Positions 8,974 to 17,689 of a stretch of 64,000 nucleotides of DNA are shown here, piece after piece; position 1 is the first letter of the stretch, and each line of letters starts with the position of its first letter. Below the pieces are notes generated by a model, which saw only the letters and a program-made list of their open reading frames with translations, searched no databases and was not told where the DNA came from. This DNA comes from RGIG3178 sp964533965 (GTDB taxonomy: Bacteria; Bacillota; Clostridia; Christensenellales; QAND01): contig CAZHNN010000011.1 of NCBI GenBank assembly GCA_964533965.1, positions 1 through 64,000 on the forward strand, given 5' to 3'. A program made the position numbers and the translations under genes.

Positions 8974-9678
8974 TTACCACTCGATGGCCTCGACCGGGCG
9001 CGGGTCGCGGTTGAAAATGATTTCGGAGACCTTGCCGCTGCGCATCCGTATGATACGGTTGGCCATCGGCGTGATCGCCTGGTTGTGCGTGACGACGATG
9101 ACGGTTTTGCCGTTAATCCGGCACATGTCCTGCAGCAATTTCAAAATCATCTTTCCGGTATTGTAGTCGAGTGCTCCGGTTGGTTCGTCGCACAGCAATA
9201 GCTTGGGACGCTTGGCCAATGCCCGCGCTATGGCAACGCGCTGTTGCTCCCCGCCGGATAACTGGGAAGGGAAGTTGTTCATGCGGTCACTTAAGCCGAC
9301 GTCCCCAAGTATGGATGCGGCGTCCAGCGGGCCGTTGCAGATCTGCGTGGCAAGCTCCACGTTCTCCTTGGCCGTAAGATTCTGTATCAGGTTGTAGAAC
9401 TGAAAGACAAAGCCGATATCATGCCTGCGGTATGTGGCCAATTGGCGGGATGTCAGGCCGCTGACAAGGTTTCCGTCCACCGATACCTCGCCTTCATCGC
9501 AAAAGTCCATGCCGCCCAGTATGTTCAACACGGTCGTTTTTCCTGCGCCGCTTGGACCCACCACGACGGCAAACTCTCCTTTGCCGACTCCGAATGTAAC
9601 TCCATCGGCTGCGGGTATGGTTACTTCGCCCATCTTGTAGCGCTTAAAGACACCTTTGAATTCCACATAATCGGGCAT
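8974..9678 (-). CDS. MacB/LolD-type ABC transporter ATP-binding protein
   Basis: This 234-residue ATPase has Walker A GPSGAGKTTVLN, signature LSGGEQQRVAIARAL and Walker B LLLCDEPTGALD, with a switch His in VVTHNQAI. The D-loop and the TGALD form are typical of the MacB/LolD/FtsE group that powers FtsX-type permeases. The ATG ending at 9678 was chosen because GGAGG lies seven bases upstream. A longer frame reaching to 9741 has none. It pairs with the permease gene that follows 19 bases later. A 114-base gap with a hairpin separates it from the carrier-protein gene upstream, on the same strand. Confidence 0.92.
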   Translation of the reverse strand: MPDYVEFKGVFKRYKMGEVTIPAADGVTFGVGKGEFAVVVGPSGAGKTTVLNILGGMDFCDEGEVSVDGNLVSGLTSRQLATYRRHDIGFVFQFYNLIQNLTAKENVELATQICNGPLDAASILGDVGLSDRMNNFPSQLSGGEQQRVAIARALAKRPKLLLCDEPTGALDYNTGKMILKLLQDMCRINGKTVIVVTHNQAITPMANRIIRMRSGKVSEIIFNRDPRPVEAIEW

Positions 9679-9737
9679 GTGAATTTCCTCCGTATTCTGT
9701 TGATCTGCATCCGTTACTCTGTAAAGTATTCTCGGCC

Positions 9738-9762
9738 GCATGGATAAACCTAAAATCCATGC
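9738..9762 (-). other. hairpin in the gap between carrier-protein and ATPase genes
   Basis: The arms GCATGGAT and ATCCATGC have a nine-base loop. There is no T tract, so it is more likely an mRNA processing or stability element, or chance, than a terminator. Confidence 0.35.
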
Positions 9763-9792
9763 ATGTGAGGCGTATCGCCATTAAAAGATGTG

Positions 9793-10020
9793 TCAATGTG
9801 CAAAACGGCCGATATAGTTTATCAGGTCGCCAACGGTCAGCAATGTCCGGATATCCCGTTCAGGAATGACGACTTTGAACTCCAATTCACACTCCGCAAT
9901 GATGTTCATCACATCAAAAGAGGTAAGGCCCAGGCTTCGGAAATCCGATTCGCTGGTGATTTGCTCAGGGTTCAAATCAACATATTTACAGATAATAAAA
10001 CGCATTTTATCAATCATCAT
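9793..10020 (-). CDS. acyl/peptidyl carrier protein (free-standing)
   Basis: This 75-residue protein has the four-helix carrier pattern and a phosphopantetheine attachment Ser in SLGLTSFDVMN (about residue 36). The usual DSL is here TSF, with the Ser kept. The ATG ending at 10020 has AGAGGTG upstream, and only seven bases separate it from the ligase stop. Placed after an acyl-AMP ligase and a condensation-domain protein, it is probably the dedicated carrier on which the activated acyl or aminoacyl group is held. It is unlikely to be the fatty-acid-synthesis ACP, because the context lacks fab genes and the motif differs from the usual DSLD. Confidence 0.85.
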   Translation of the reverse strand: MMIDKMRFIICKYVDLNPEQITSESDFRSLGLTSFDVMNIIAECELEFKVVIPERDIRTLLTVGDLINYIGRFAH

Positions 10021-10027
10021 TGCACCT

Positions 10028-11722
10028 CTATACCAATTTATAACGCTTGATCTTCTTGGACGTGGTCTTCTCAAATTCCTCATACTGAATCTGCACATGG
10101 CTTATGTGCTTAAATGTTGGAAGCCGACGGTTGATCCTGGCAACATCGGTCCTAAGCAGCGTTTCGGGCGTTCGGATGCCGTTGACCTGTATGTAATCCT
10201 CGTCGAGGACAAATGCTGCGCCGATCACGGGCTCTTTTCCTTCTTTCTCCAAGGCGGGGAAGACGATTACTTCTTTGATATATGGAATCTCCCCGGTCAG
10301 CATTTCCTCCAGCTCCTCCGGTTGAACGTTCTTGCCGTTGCTAAGGATGATGGTGTTTTTAAGCCGCCCGGTGACATATACGAATCCATCTGCATCGATC
10401 CTGCCGATATCACCCGTTCTGAACCATTCCCGTTCAAAGGCATTTCTTGTAGCTTCTTCATTTTTGTAATAGCCCAACATGACGTTGTCGCCGCGAACGA
10501 GGATCTCACCCTCCCCTCTATCATTGGGATTGCCGATGCAGACTTCACAACAGGGGATCGGAAGCCCGACCGAATCCGCCTTGTAATACCGGTTACGGTT
10601 TGCACTGACAAGAGGGGAGCATTCGGTGATGCCGTATCCGTTTAGCACCTGAATGCCCAACTCGTTGAAGCCCGTGACCAATTCCGTGCGCAATGGCGCT
10701 CCGCCGCAGATGATGAGCTTCAATCTGCCTCCAAAAGCTTGCCGAACACTCCTGAAAAACAGCTTTCGAAGGTCGATGCCAACTTGTAAGAAAAGGTTGC
10801 TGATTCGGATGAGCTTGCGAAGCAACTGCGCCCTGCCGGTTCTTGCCGCCTTGTCCCAGATGTTTCTGTACATGGTCTCCAAAAACAACGGGACGAGGAC
10901 CAACATGGAGGGCTTAAATAGCTTCAGGTTTTCGGAAATGTACTTCAGGCTGTCGTTAAAGCAGATGGTCACGCCGATGTATAAAGCGGTCAGAATACCA
11001 CAGGAATTCTCATAGGTATGGTGAATGGGCAGCACGGACATCGTCACGCGCTCCGCGCGCACCGCGCGCATTGCGCCATATAACACGGAAGCAAAATTTC
11101 GTTGGCATAACATAACGCCCTTGCTCTTTCCGGTCGTTCCCGATGTATAGAGCAGAACGCACATTTTGTTGATGTCGATCGGAGCTTTGGTAAAGCTTTC
11201 ATCCCGTCGTTTCAGAAGAAGCCTACCAATTTCCAAAAGATGGGAAAAGCTAAGGATGCCATCGTCTTCCGATTGCGCGTGCATATCGATGTACACACTT
11301 ATCTTCGGAACCTGCGGCAGTATGGATTGGATGATCTTTGAAAAGCTCGCCGAGAACACGATGGCGGAGGCATCGCTTTGGTTCAGCACATTCGCGATTT
11401 CCTCTTCGGATAATTCCTTGTCTATGGGCACGCTTACGCCAACGCCGTTGACGGTAGCAAGGTAGGTGACGACCCATTCGTAACTGTTTTCGCCTATCAC
11501 GGCGATATGCCGACCCTGTAATCCTATATGCAACAATGCCGTACCCAGGGCGTCCACGTCCTGACGAAGCTGCTCAAAGCTGATGCTGCGGATTCCGCCT
11601 TCCAGCGTTTTGATGTGAAATGCATCCCTTTTTCCAAAAACAAGTGCGCTGTTGATGAGCATTTCCCGCAAATCGTTTATTTTTTTGCATGAATACCAAC
11701 CATAGTTTTTGATGGGACTCAC
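10028..11722 (-). CDS. AMP-forming acyl ligase (long-chain acyl-CoA/acyl-ACP synthetase type)
   Basis: This is a 564-residue ANL-superfamily enzyme. It shows the ATP-binding loop YTSGTTGKSKGVM (about residue 190), the A5 motif NGYGITECSPL (about 355), the A7 region WFRTGDIGRIDADGFVYVTG (about 430), and a C-terminal lysine region TTSKKIKRYK that aligns with the catalytic Lys. The overall resemblance is to long-chain fatty-acid ligases rather than to strict amino-acid adenylation domains. It would make an acyl-adenylate and, given its neighbour, load it on the carrier protein. Translation begins at GTG. AAAAGGCG lies very close to it, so the start is the least certain in the operon. It follows the condensation gene by 22 bases. 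Confidence 0.85.
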   Translation of the reverse strand: MSPIKNYGWYSCKKINDLREMLINSALVFGKRDAFHIKTLEGGIRSISFEQLRQDVDALGTALLHIGLQGRHIAVIGENSYEWVVTYLATVNGVGVSVPIDKELSEEEIANVLNQSDASAIVFSASFSKIIQSILPQVPKISVYIDMHAQSEDDGILSFSHLLEIGRLLLKRRDESFTKAPIDINKMCVLLYTSGTTGKSKGVMLCQRNFASVLYGAMRAVRAERVTMSVLPIHHTYENSCGILTALYIGVTICFNDSLKYISENLKLFKPSMLVLVPLFLETMYRNIWDKAARTGRAQLLRKLIRISNLFLQVGIDLRKLFFRSVRQAFGGRLKLIICGGAPLRTELVTGFNELGIQVLNGYGITECSPLVSANRNRYYKADSVGLPIPCCEVCIGNPNDRGEGEILVRGDNVMLGYYKNEEATRNAFEREWFRTGDIGRIDADGFVYVTGRLKNTIILSNGKNVQPEELEEMLTGEIPYIKEVIVFPALEKEGKEPVIGAAFVLDEDYIQVNGIRTPETLLRTDVARINRRLPTFKHISHVQIQYEEFEKTTSKKIKRYKLV

Positions 11723-11744
11723 CGCCTTTTGGCATAATACGTCT

Positions 11745-13070
11745 TCACAGGCGACTTATAATCGTATCCGGCTTCTCAATGCCCTTTTGTAGGAGGAAGA
11801 TCAGGCTGTTGTGCACCTCGTCTATTCTTTGCTGGCTGAAAACCTCGGTTTGGTATTCATAATAGAGCAGATACCTGCCGGCATCGTCTATATCCGTCAC
11901 GTTGATGAAAAGCGGTATGGCAAAGTAACCGCTGGAATACCAAAGGGCCTGACTTTTAACTTTTTCCCGGGTTTGCATTCGCCCGATGTGGTATCCCATT
12001 AAACAATCGTAGAAGCAAAATGCGTTGTGCTTTGTAAAGATGTTCAATGTAAAATTCAGCTGCGGATAGTGCATATGACGAACCATTCCGAGCCGCTGCA
12101 GGTTGGTATCTTCGCAGACTTCACGAAAGGATTTGTTCTCATCCAGACTGAACCGGATGTTCAGGTTATTTACCAATGGCCCGCAGGTGCGTTTTTCCCG
12201 CAATGTCGAGCGAAGCAGTGCTGTGCTCCCCAAAACCACATCTTGGCTGCCTCTTAATTGATATAGATAGATGGCTAGAACCGTTTCAAAGAAATTGGCA
12301 GGGGAAAGGGAATAGGTCCTGCAGAATTCCTGAATGGCAGTTGTGAGTTCTGCGTCCAACAAAGCGGATTTCCTGCTGGTCTTGCCAGTTTGGCTCATGT
12401 GGTATTCGTTGGATTCATGCAGGAAAGTTTTGGGGGGAGCCTGCTCATAGAGGGAAAGCCAGAAAGCCTCGTCATCTCGGAACCGGGGTGATTCCATGTA
12501 TGCCTGTTCCGCCGCGATAAAATCAACAAAGGGGTATGCGGGCGGCGGAAGCTCTTCACCCCGTTTGAGCGCGTAATAGACCTCGATCATTTCAGCGCCC
12601 AGCATCGCACTCATCCACGCGTCCGTGGCCATGTGGTCGATCTTGGAAAAGACACCTTGCCTTCCGTCATGAGATTTGACCATGACAAACTCACACAAAG
12701 GCTCTTCAAACACGTTGATCGGTTTGCTGTTCCAGCGTAAGATCTCGTCATCCATTTCCTGTTGCGTTTTTGAGGAAAAATCAACGAACGGTATGTCACG
12801 GATCGGTTCATCTGTGACATACTGTCTTACCATGTTGTATAGATACTGTTGGATCATATCCATATCGCTGTTGTCTTTAATAAGCCGCAGCCTCAGAGCG
12901 TCGTTGCGCGCGATGCACAGCTTGATCGTCTTTTGAAGAAGATCGAAGTCCAGATCGTCCTCCAAAAGCAGAAGCCCGCCGATGTTATTCAAAGGAGTAT
13001 TGGGGAATAACTGCCCCGATTGGCCGATCACTTTCTGCCCGTTTGTCAACGGGTATGTGGCTCTCTGCAT
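11745..13070 (-). CDS. stand-alone condensation-domain protein (NRPS C-like acyltransferase)
   Basis: The 441-residue length equals one complete condensation domain. It opens with YPLTNGQKVIG (C1-like). The core HHxxxDG motif appears as DHMATDAW (about residue 149): the second, catalytic His and the Asp are kept, while the first His is Asp and the Gly is Ala. Later DVVLGSTALLR and GPLVNNLNIRF match the C-domain latch and floor-loop motifs. It should join a carrier-bound acyl group to an amine or alcohol. The ATG has AAAGGAA upstream. It is the first gene of the operon that continues through ligase, carrier, ATPase and permease. An alcohol-acetyltransferase-like relative is the main alternative. 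Confidence 0.8.
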   Translation of the reverse strand: MQRATYPLTNGQKVIGQSGQLFPNTPLNNIGGLLLLEDDLDFDLLQKTIKLCIARNDALRLRLIKDNSDMDMIQQYLYNMVRQYVTDEPIRDIPFVDFSSKTQQEMDDEILRWNSKPINVFEEPLCEFVMVKSHDGRQGVFSKIDHMATDAWMSAMLGAEMIEVYYALKRGEELPPPAYPFVDFIAAEQAYMESPRFRDDEAFWLSLYEQAPPKTFLHESNEYHMSQTGKTSRKSALLDAELTTAIQEFCRTYSLSPANFFETVLAIYLYQLRGSQDVVLGSTALLRSTLREKRTCGPLVNNLNIRFSLDENKSFREVCEDTNLQRLGMVRHMHYPQLNFTLNIFTKHNAFCFYDCLMGYHIGRMQTREKVKSQALWYSSGYFAIPLFINVTDIDDAGRYLLYYEYQTEVFSQQRIDEVHNSLIFLLQKGIEKPDTIISRL

Positions 13071-13192
13071 CGTTCATTTTCCTTTCAATTTGTTTGTAAC
13101 GGTATCGTGAAAAGCCCGATCCATGCTTTATCCGAGGCTTCTGACTTTCGAAATATATTCCTTAAAACTGTATTCATGACAGATAAAAAATA

Positions 13193-13208
13193 GTATTCAA
13201 AAGAATAC
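13193..13208. promoter_or_regulatory. putative operator between the divergent NRPS-like operon and esterase gene
   Basis: A perfect palindrome GTATTC-AAAA-GAATAC lies in the 176-base divergent intergenic region. Another GTATTC half-site is upstream near 13170. Confidence 0.45.
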
Positions 13209-13246
13209 GAAAGAGAAGGAGATTCATACTACGAAAGGGCAGAACA

Positions 13247-14215
13247 ATGGTCGATAAAACAATCGGCATGAACGGAGATGGATGCATGCAAACAAGGGAA
13301 TATGCCGGGATATGGCTGAAGGTTGTCGAAACGAAACCGTCGCTGCCCGTCAAGGCGATCAACACGCTCAAAATCGGCATTGACCTTGGCAAATACGAAA
13401 AGATCCGTCGGCAGCTAAACAGGCTGAAACCACTGGAGCGTTTCGGACCTGTGGATTGTGACGCATTGGTCCTCAATTACGTCCCCTGCATCGTCCAAAC
13501 GCCTGACGGCGCAAACGGACAGAAGATCCTCTTTGCCATTCACGGAGGGGGTTTTGTGCTGGGCGACGGACCGTATTGTCATTTCTCCGCTATGAAAGTT
13601 GCGATGGAGACGGGGTATAAAACTGTAGCACCGGATTACAGGCTGGCGCCCGAATATCCGTTTCCGGCGGCGCTGGACGACGTGCATGCCGCGTATACGG
13701 GGCTTGTCGGCATGGGCCACGCGTCTTCGGATATCATCCTGTACGGCGTATCGGCTGGAGGTGGCTTGTGCATATCGCTGTGCCTGAAATTAAAGGATGA
13801 GGGCAAACCGCTTCCAAGGGCCATCATCGCCCTCTCTCCGGCGGTGAATTTCACATCGTCGGGCGAAACGCATATCACCAAGGCGGATGTGGATCCGATT
13901 TTTACAAAGGGCTTGGAACACGTGCGCGATCTCTATGCGCCGGACCATCCCTATGACGATCCGTATCTTTCGCCTGTCCTGGGGGATCTGGCGGGATTGC
14001 CGCCCGTCAGGGTCTATGTGGGAGAAAACGAGCTGTTGCTCGCAGACTCTCTCCAGCTCGGTGAAAATGCCTTTGCAAAGGGCGTTGACATCGAAGTGCA
14101 CGTCTTTAAAAACCTGTTCCATGCGTTCCCCATCCTAAGCGACATCCTGCCGGAAGGCAAACAGGCGATGAATGAGATTAGGGCATTTCTAAGGCAGCAG
14201 TTTGCCGACGCATAA
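13247..14215 (+). CDS. alpha/beta hydrolase, acetyl-esterase/lipase (HSL) type
   Basis: The protein has 322 residues. The oxyanion-hole motif HGGGFVLGDG (about residue 97) and the nucleophile elbow GVSAGGGL (Ser near 169) mark the hormone-sensitive-lipase branch. The Asp and His of the triad are expected in the C-terminal third (YVGENELLLADS and NLFHAFP, the latter holding a suitable His). There is no signal peptide, so it is cytosolic. Likely substrates are small acyl or acetyl esters. It is transcribed away from the NRPS-like operon across a shared 176-base region with a palindrome. Co-regulation with, or tailoring for, that operon is possible but unproven. Confidence 0.85.
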   Translation: MVDKTIGMNGDGCMQTREYAGIWLKVVETKPSLPVKAINTLKIGIDLGKYEKIRRQLNRLKPLERFGPVDCDALVLNYVPCIVQTPDGANGQKILFAIHGGGFVLGDGPYCHFSAMKVAMETGYKTVAPDYRLAPEYPFPAALDDVHAAYTGLVGMGHASSDIILYGVSAGGGLCISLCLKLKDEGKPLPRAIIALSPAVNFTSSGETHITKADVDPIFTKGLEHVRDLYAPDHPYDDPYLSPVLGDLAGLPPVRVYVGENELLLADSLQLGENAFAKGVDIEVHVFKNLFHAFPILSDILPEGKQAMNEIRAFLRQQFADA

Positions 14216-14336
14216 GAAACTTTCTGCGTCATAGCCTTGAAAAATGTTTCTGTGTTCGCATTCGAAAGAAAACAGCTTGAGGGCATTGGTCTGTGGTGGT
14301 ACAATGCCGTGTAAGAAAGATATGCGGGAGAATGCG

Positions 14337-14570
14337 ATGATTGACAGGACAGAGGAGTTTTACAATGCGGAGTTTGAACCGGTCTATGAGGATCTGATCC
14401 GACGAAAACAGGAGGATGCCGGCTTTTCCAAACAGGTTTTGCAGGATATGCTCAATGGCTTGTATTTCAGCTTGGGGAACAATTGGATAGGAAGAGCCGA
14501 AGCAAAAGAGATCCGTCTTGCCGCTGCGATAGCAGCTTGTGAAGCCGTGTTGAGCGAGTGGGACGATTGA
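14337..14570 (+). CDS. small hypothetical protein
   Basis: This 77-residue acidic protein starts at an ATG with GGGAG six bases upstream. It is predicted mainly helical and has no signal peptide or membrane segment. The C-terminal half (GRAEAKEIRLAAAIAACEAV) reads as an amphipathic helix. I do not recognise the family. A terminator follows its stop after about 20 bases, so it is a one-gene unit, or the end of one with the esterase 121 bases upstream. Confidence 0.55.
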   Translation: MIDRTEEFYNAEFEPVYEDLIRRKQEDAGFSKQVLQDMLNGLYFSLGNNWIGRAEAKEIRLAAAIAACEAVLSEWDD

Positions 14571-14590
14571 ATTGCATTATGCAACGGATC

Positions 14591-14628
14591 AAGCCGCGCT
14601 TGTCAGCAGGGAAGGCGGCTTTCTTTAT
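14591..14628 (+). terminator. terminator after the 77-residue protein gene
   Basis: The arms AAGCCGC and GCGGCTT (14615-14621) are followed by TCTTTATTT. Confidence 0.75.
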
Positions 14629-14846
14629 TTAATATCCATAAAAAATAGATTTATTGTATGACAGCTGCCGCATTATAAAAAATTGTTGAAGTTTATGGGT
14701 TGAAACAGGCAAACCATGAGAATATAATGGGAAAGTCTTGCCTAAAAGCATACAGGATATCGGCTGAATATGTGCCGGTATCATACAATGCCTGCCGGAC
14801 AGGGGATGCATGACCGATCCTGCCGGAATAGCAAAGAAGGATATGC

Positions 14847-16070
14847 ATGGAAGTAAAAGCATCGGTAAACGCAAACGCGGTTCCGAGATTGTGGACGGCA
14901 CCGTTTATCAAGATCATGAGCGCGAACACGCTGAGTTCCATCTGCTCAAGCATGATCATACAAGCGCTGCCTCTTTACGTGATGGCAATGGGCAGCAGCG
15001 AGACTGTAGCCGGTCTTATCATGGGAATCTATACCATTGTATCGCTCGTTTGCAGGCCGCTTTTCGGCAATATGGTGGATTCGAAAGGGCGCCGGTTTGT
15101 TCTGATCATCGGCGTCATAATCGTATTGGGCACCTGTTTTAGCTTCAGCCTTACTTCGGTCGTAGCGCTGATCCTGATCATTCGCGGCGTACAGGGAGCG
15201 GGCTACAGCGCGTTTTCCACCGCAGCGGGAACCATCGTGGCGGACGTGCTGCCGCAGAATCGGCTGAGCGAAGGGATCGGCTATTACGGCGTATCCTTCA
15301 ACATCGCTTCGTCCTTCGGCCCTGCGCTGATGCTTTTCATGCGCGATTCTTTGGGATACCAGAGCATCTTCTATGCGACGGGAGCAATCAGCATATTGAC
15401 GCTCCTGCTGGGCTCGACACTCAAATATGAAAACACGAAAGCAAAAGCCGGCCCTGTAATCCCGGAAAAATCCAAAAAGCTGACACTGGACGCTGTTGTG
15501 GAGAAGACGGCGATCCCGGGCGCATTGGTGCTGATATTGATCATGCTGCCCAATGGCTTGATCGCTTCATTTTTGGTCAAATACAGCGAGACCCTGGGCA
15601 TAAAAGGGATCGGGTTATACTTTACCTTCAACGCGATTGCGATGATCTTGAGCCGCCTGTTTGTGGGCCGCATCTGCGATAGGGTGGGGGCGCAGCGCGC
15701 GCTGCCGCCGGGGTTGATCCTCATATTTGGCGGCATCCTCTGTATTGCATTTGCTCGCTCGCTCTTAATATTCCTTGTAGCCGGAATGATGCTGGGGTTC
15801 GGGTATGGCATCGTCAATCCGACAATACAGGCGTTTGTGATGAAATCGGCTCCGCTTCACCGGCGCGGTGCAGCGAGCGCAACGTATTACTCCGCAATGG
15901 ATCTGGGTTCGGGCGTCGGATCCATATTGGGCGGTATGATGACCGAATGGATCGGCTTTANNNNNNNNNNGCCGTCGTTTGCAATCTACTCGCTGTTCAT
16001 GGTGGGGGCGTTCGCCGTATTCTTTACGGTTCTGCGCAGGAAGATCAATCCAAACGAATGCACGCAATGA
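14847..16070 (+). CDS. major facilitator superfamily transporter
   Basis: The protein has about 407 residues and twelve predicted membrane segments. The MFS loop motif between TM2 and TM3 appears as GNMVDSKGRRFVL (about residue 75), with a second-half counterpart GRICDRVGAQRAL (about 275). A ten-base run of N at 15961-15970 falls in the penultimate membrane region. The frame is the same on both sides and the hydrophobic pattern continues, so the gene looks intact. The start has AAAGAAGG six bases upstream. Its family resembles sugar/drug efflux permeases, but no substrate can be named. It is a single gene, closed by a strong terminator. Confidence 0.85.
   Translation: MEVKASVNANAVPRLWTAPFIKIMSANTLSSICSSMIIQALPLYVMAMGSSETVAGLIMGIYTIVSLVCRPLFGNMVDSKGRRFVLIIGVIIVLGTCFSFSLTSVVALILIIRGVQGAGYSAFSTAAGTIVADVLPQNRLSEGIGYYGVSFNIASSFGPALMLFMRDSLGYQSIFYATGAISILTLLLGSTLKYENTKAKAGPVIPEKSKKLTLDAVVEKTAIPGALVLILIMLPNGLIASFLVKYSETLGIKGIGLYFTFNAIAMILSRLFVGRICDRVGAQRALPPGLILIFGGILCIAFARSLLIFLVAGMMLGFGYGIVNPTIQAFVMKSAPLHRRGAASATYYSAMDLGSGVGSILGGMMTEWIGFXXXXPSFAIYSLFMVGAFAVFFTVLRRKINPNECTQ
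15961..15970. other. assembly gap (10 N) inside the MFS gene
   Basis: There are ten undetermined bases. The reading frame agrees on both sides. Confidence 0.99.
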
Positions 16071-16098
16071 TTCAAGGTATCTGAAACAAAAAACAGAC

Positions 16099-16130
16099 AA
16101 AGCCCGGAGCATGCTTGCGCCGGGCTTTTA
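16099..16130 (+). terminator. terminator of the MFS gene
   Basis: The arms AAAGCCCGG and CCGGGCTTT have a 12-base loop and end in TTTTATG. Confidence 0.85.
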
Positions 16131-16309
16131 TGTCTACCCAAGCCAATGATGAGTCCAAGCAGACTGTTAAACAGAAATGCAGATGTAACGTACATAGTTT
16201 ACATGAGTTGATATCAATAGGATAAAGAAAATATGGCATGATACAATATACTTATAATTATGTGATGATATATAAAGACCGGAAAACGCATGCTTTGAGC
16301 ATAATGAAC

Positions 16310-16338
16310 CTGACCACATGGTAAAAACATGATATAAT
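16310..16338 (+). promoter_or_regulatory. putative sigma-A promoter of the M24 peptidase gene
   Basis: CTGACC at 16310-16315, a 17-base spacer and a perfect TATAAT at 16333-16338, about 48 bases before the start codon. Confidence 0.65.
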
Positions 16339-16386
16339 TGTCGCTATCATTTGTTTTTCCAATGGAGCAATGGAAGGAAATAAGAT

Positions 16387-17589
16387 ATGAGCAACATGGC
16401 ACCGATCGTACCAAAAGAAGAGCTCTTGAGGAGAATGCACGCTTTCAGAGCCAGGATGGATCTGAAATGTCCGGACTGGAAGCTTGCATTGTTTGTAGGA
16501 AAGATAAACCTCTTCTATTTTACCGGCACCATGCAGGAAGGCGTGCTGTTGATCCCAAGGGATGACGAAGCGGTATTCTGGGTGCGGCGCAGCTATGAAA
16601 GAGCTGTCGATGAATCGCTATTTCCAGATATTCGGCCAATGGAGAGCTATCGGGACATCATGGCGCCTGCAGGCGGGTTTCCAAACGTTGTTTACCTTGA
16701 AACCGAACTCATGCCGGTGGCGATGCTGCAGCGATTGAAAAGGTATTTCCCATTTTCGGATGTAAAGCCGTTGGATGCGCAGATCGCGTATGTCCGCTCC
16801 GTCAAATCGGTATACGAACTCGACCGGATGAAACAATCAGGGTTACGGCATGCGAGGGTTTTGGAAGAGCGTCTTCCGAAGGCCCTGCGCGAGGGCATGA
16901 GCGAGGTAGATCTCTGCGCGCAGATCTTTTCCATGATGCTGCAGGAAGGATACCAGGGGATTACGCGCTTTGCAATGTTCGATACCGAGATCGTGCTGGG
17001 TCAAATGGGATTCGGGGAGAATTCGATCTATCCCGCCTATTTCAACGGGCCCGGCGGAAGTCTCGGGATGAGCCCCGCAACGCCGATTTTGGGAAGCAGG
17101 GAACGCAAGCTTAAAGCGGGCGATCTCGTCTTTGCGGACATCGGGTTCGGCTATGAAGGCTACCATACGGACAAGACCATGACCTATGTGTACAAGGGGG
17201 AACTGCCAAATGAGGCGGTGAACATGCACAACCGGTGCCTGGCGATACAGGACGAGATAGCGTCCATGCTCAAGCCGGGCAATATTCCCTCCGAGATCTA
17301 CCGTTCCGTTATGGGTAAATTGGACGCCGCATTTCTTCTGAACTTTATGGGCTACAAGAACCGAAAGGTCAAATTCTTGGGACATGGTATCGGTCTTGTG
17401 ATCGACGAGTATCCGGTCATCGCAGAGGGGTTTGAAGAGCCACTTGAAGAGGGAATGACCATAGCGCTCGAGCCCAAATACGGCGTTTCGGGCGTAGGCA
17501 TGGTGGGCATTGAGAACACGTTCCTGGTGACCAAAGAAGGCGGCGTTTGCATAACCGGAGAGAACCGCGGTCTGATGCGCGTAGATTGA
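16387..17589 (+). CDS. M24-family metallopeptidase (Xaa-Pro aminopeptidase/creatinase type)
   Basis: This 400-residue protein has an N-terminal creatinase-like domain (about residues 15-150) and a C-terminal pita-bread domain. All five metal ligands are visible: Asp in FADIGFG (about 250), Asp in HTDKTMTY (about 261), His in LGHGIGL (about 332), Glu in ALEPKYG (about 361) and Glu in GIENTF (about 375). Such enzymes remove an N-terminal residue before proline or act on related small amides in the cytosol. The start has GGAAGGA eight bases upstream and a good promoter nearby. It is a one-gene transcript closed by a bidirectional terminator. Confidence 0.88.
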   Translation: MSNMAPIVPKEELLRRMHAFRARMDLKCPDWKLALFVGKINLFYFTGTMQEGVLLIPRDDEAVFWVRRSYERAVDESLFPDIRPMESYRDIMAPAGGFPNVVYLETELMPVAMLQRLKRYFPFSDVKPLDAQIAYVRSVKSVYELDRMKQSGLRHARVLEERLPKALREGMSEVDLCAQIFSMMLQEGYQGITRFAMFDTEIVLGQMGFGENSIYPAYFNGPGGSLGMSPATPILGSRERKLKAGDLVFADIGFGYEGYHTDKTMTYVYKGELPNEAVNMHNRCLAIQDEIASMLKPGNIPSEIYRSVMGKLDAAFLLNFMGYKNRKVKFLGHGIGLVIDEYPVIAEGFEEPLEEGMTIALEPKYGVSGVGMVGIENTFLVTKEGGVCITGENRGLMRVD

Positions 17590-17619
17590 TGGGCATTAAA
17601 AAAGAAAACGAGAACTGAA

Positions 17620-17661
17620 AACAAGGAGCACACAAAGCCTTACAGGCGTGTGCTCCTTGTT
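17620..17661. terminator. bidirectional terminator between convergent genes
   Basis: Perfect 14-bp arms AACAAGGAGCACAC (17620-17633) and GTGTGCTCCTTGTT (17648-17661) serve the M24 gene and the CotH/LTD gene. Confidence 0.85.
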
Positions 17662-17689
17662 ATCTTGGCGATGAATCGAATTTCTCGCA

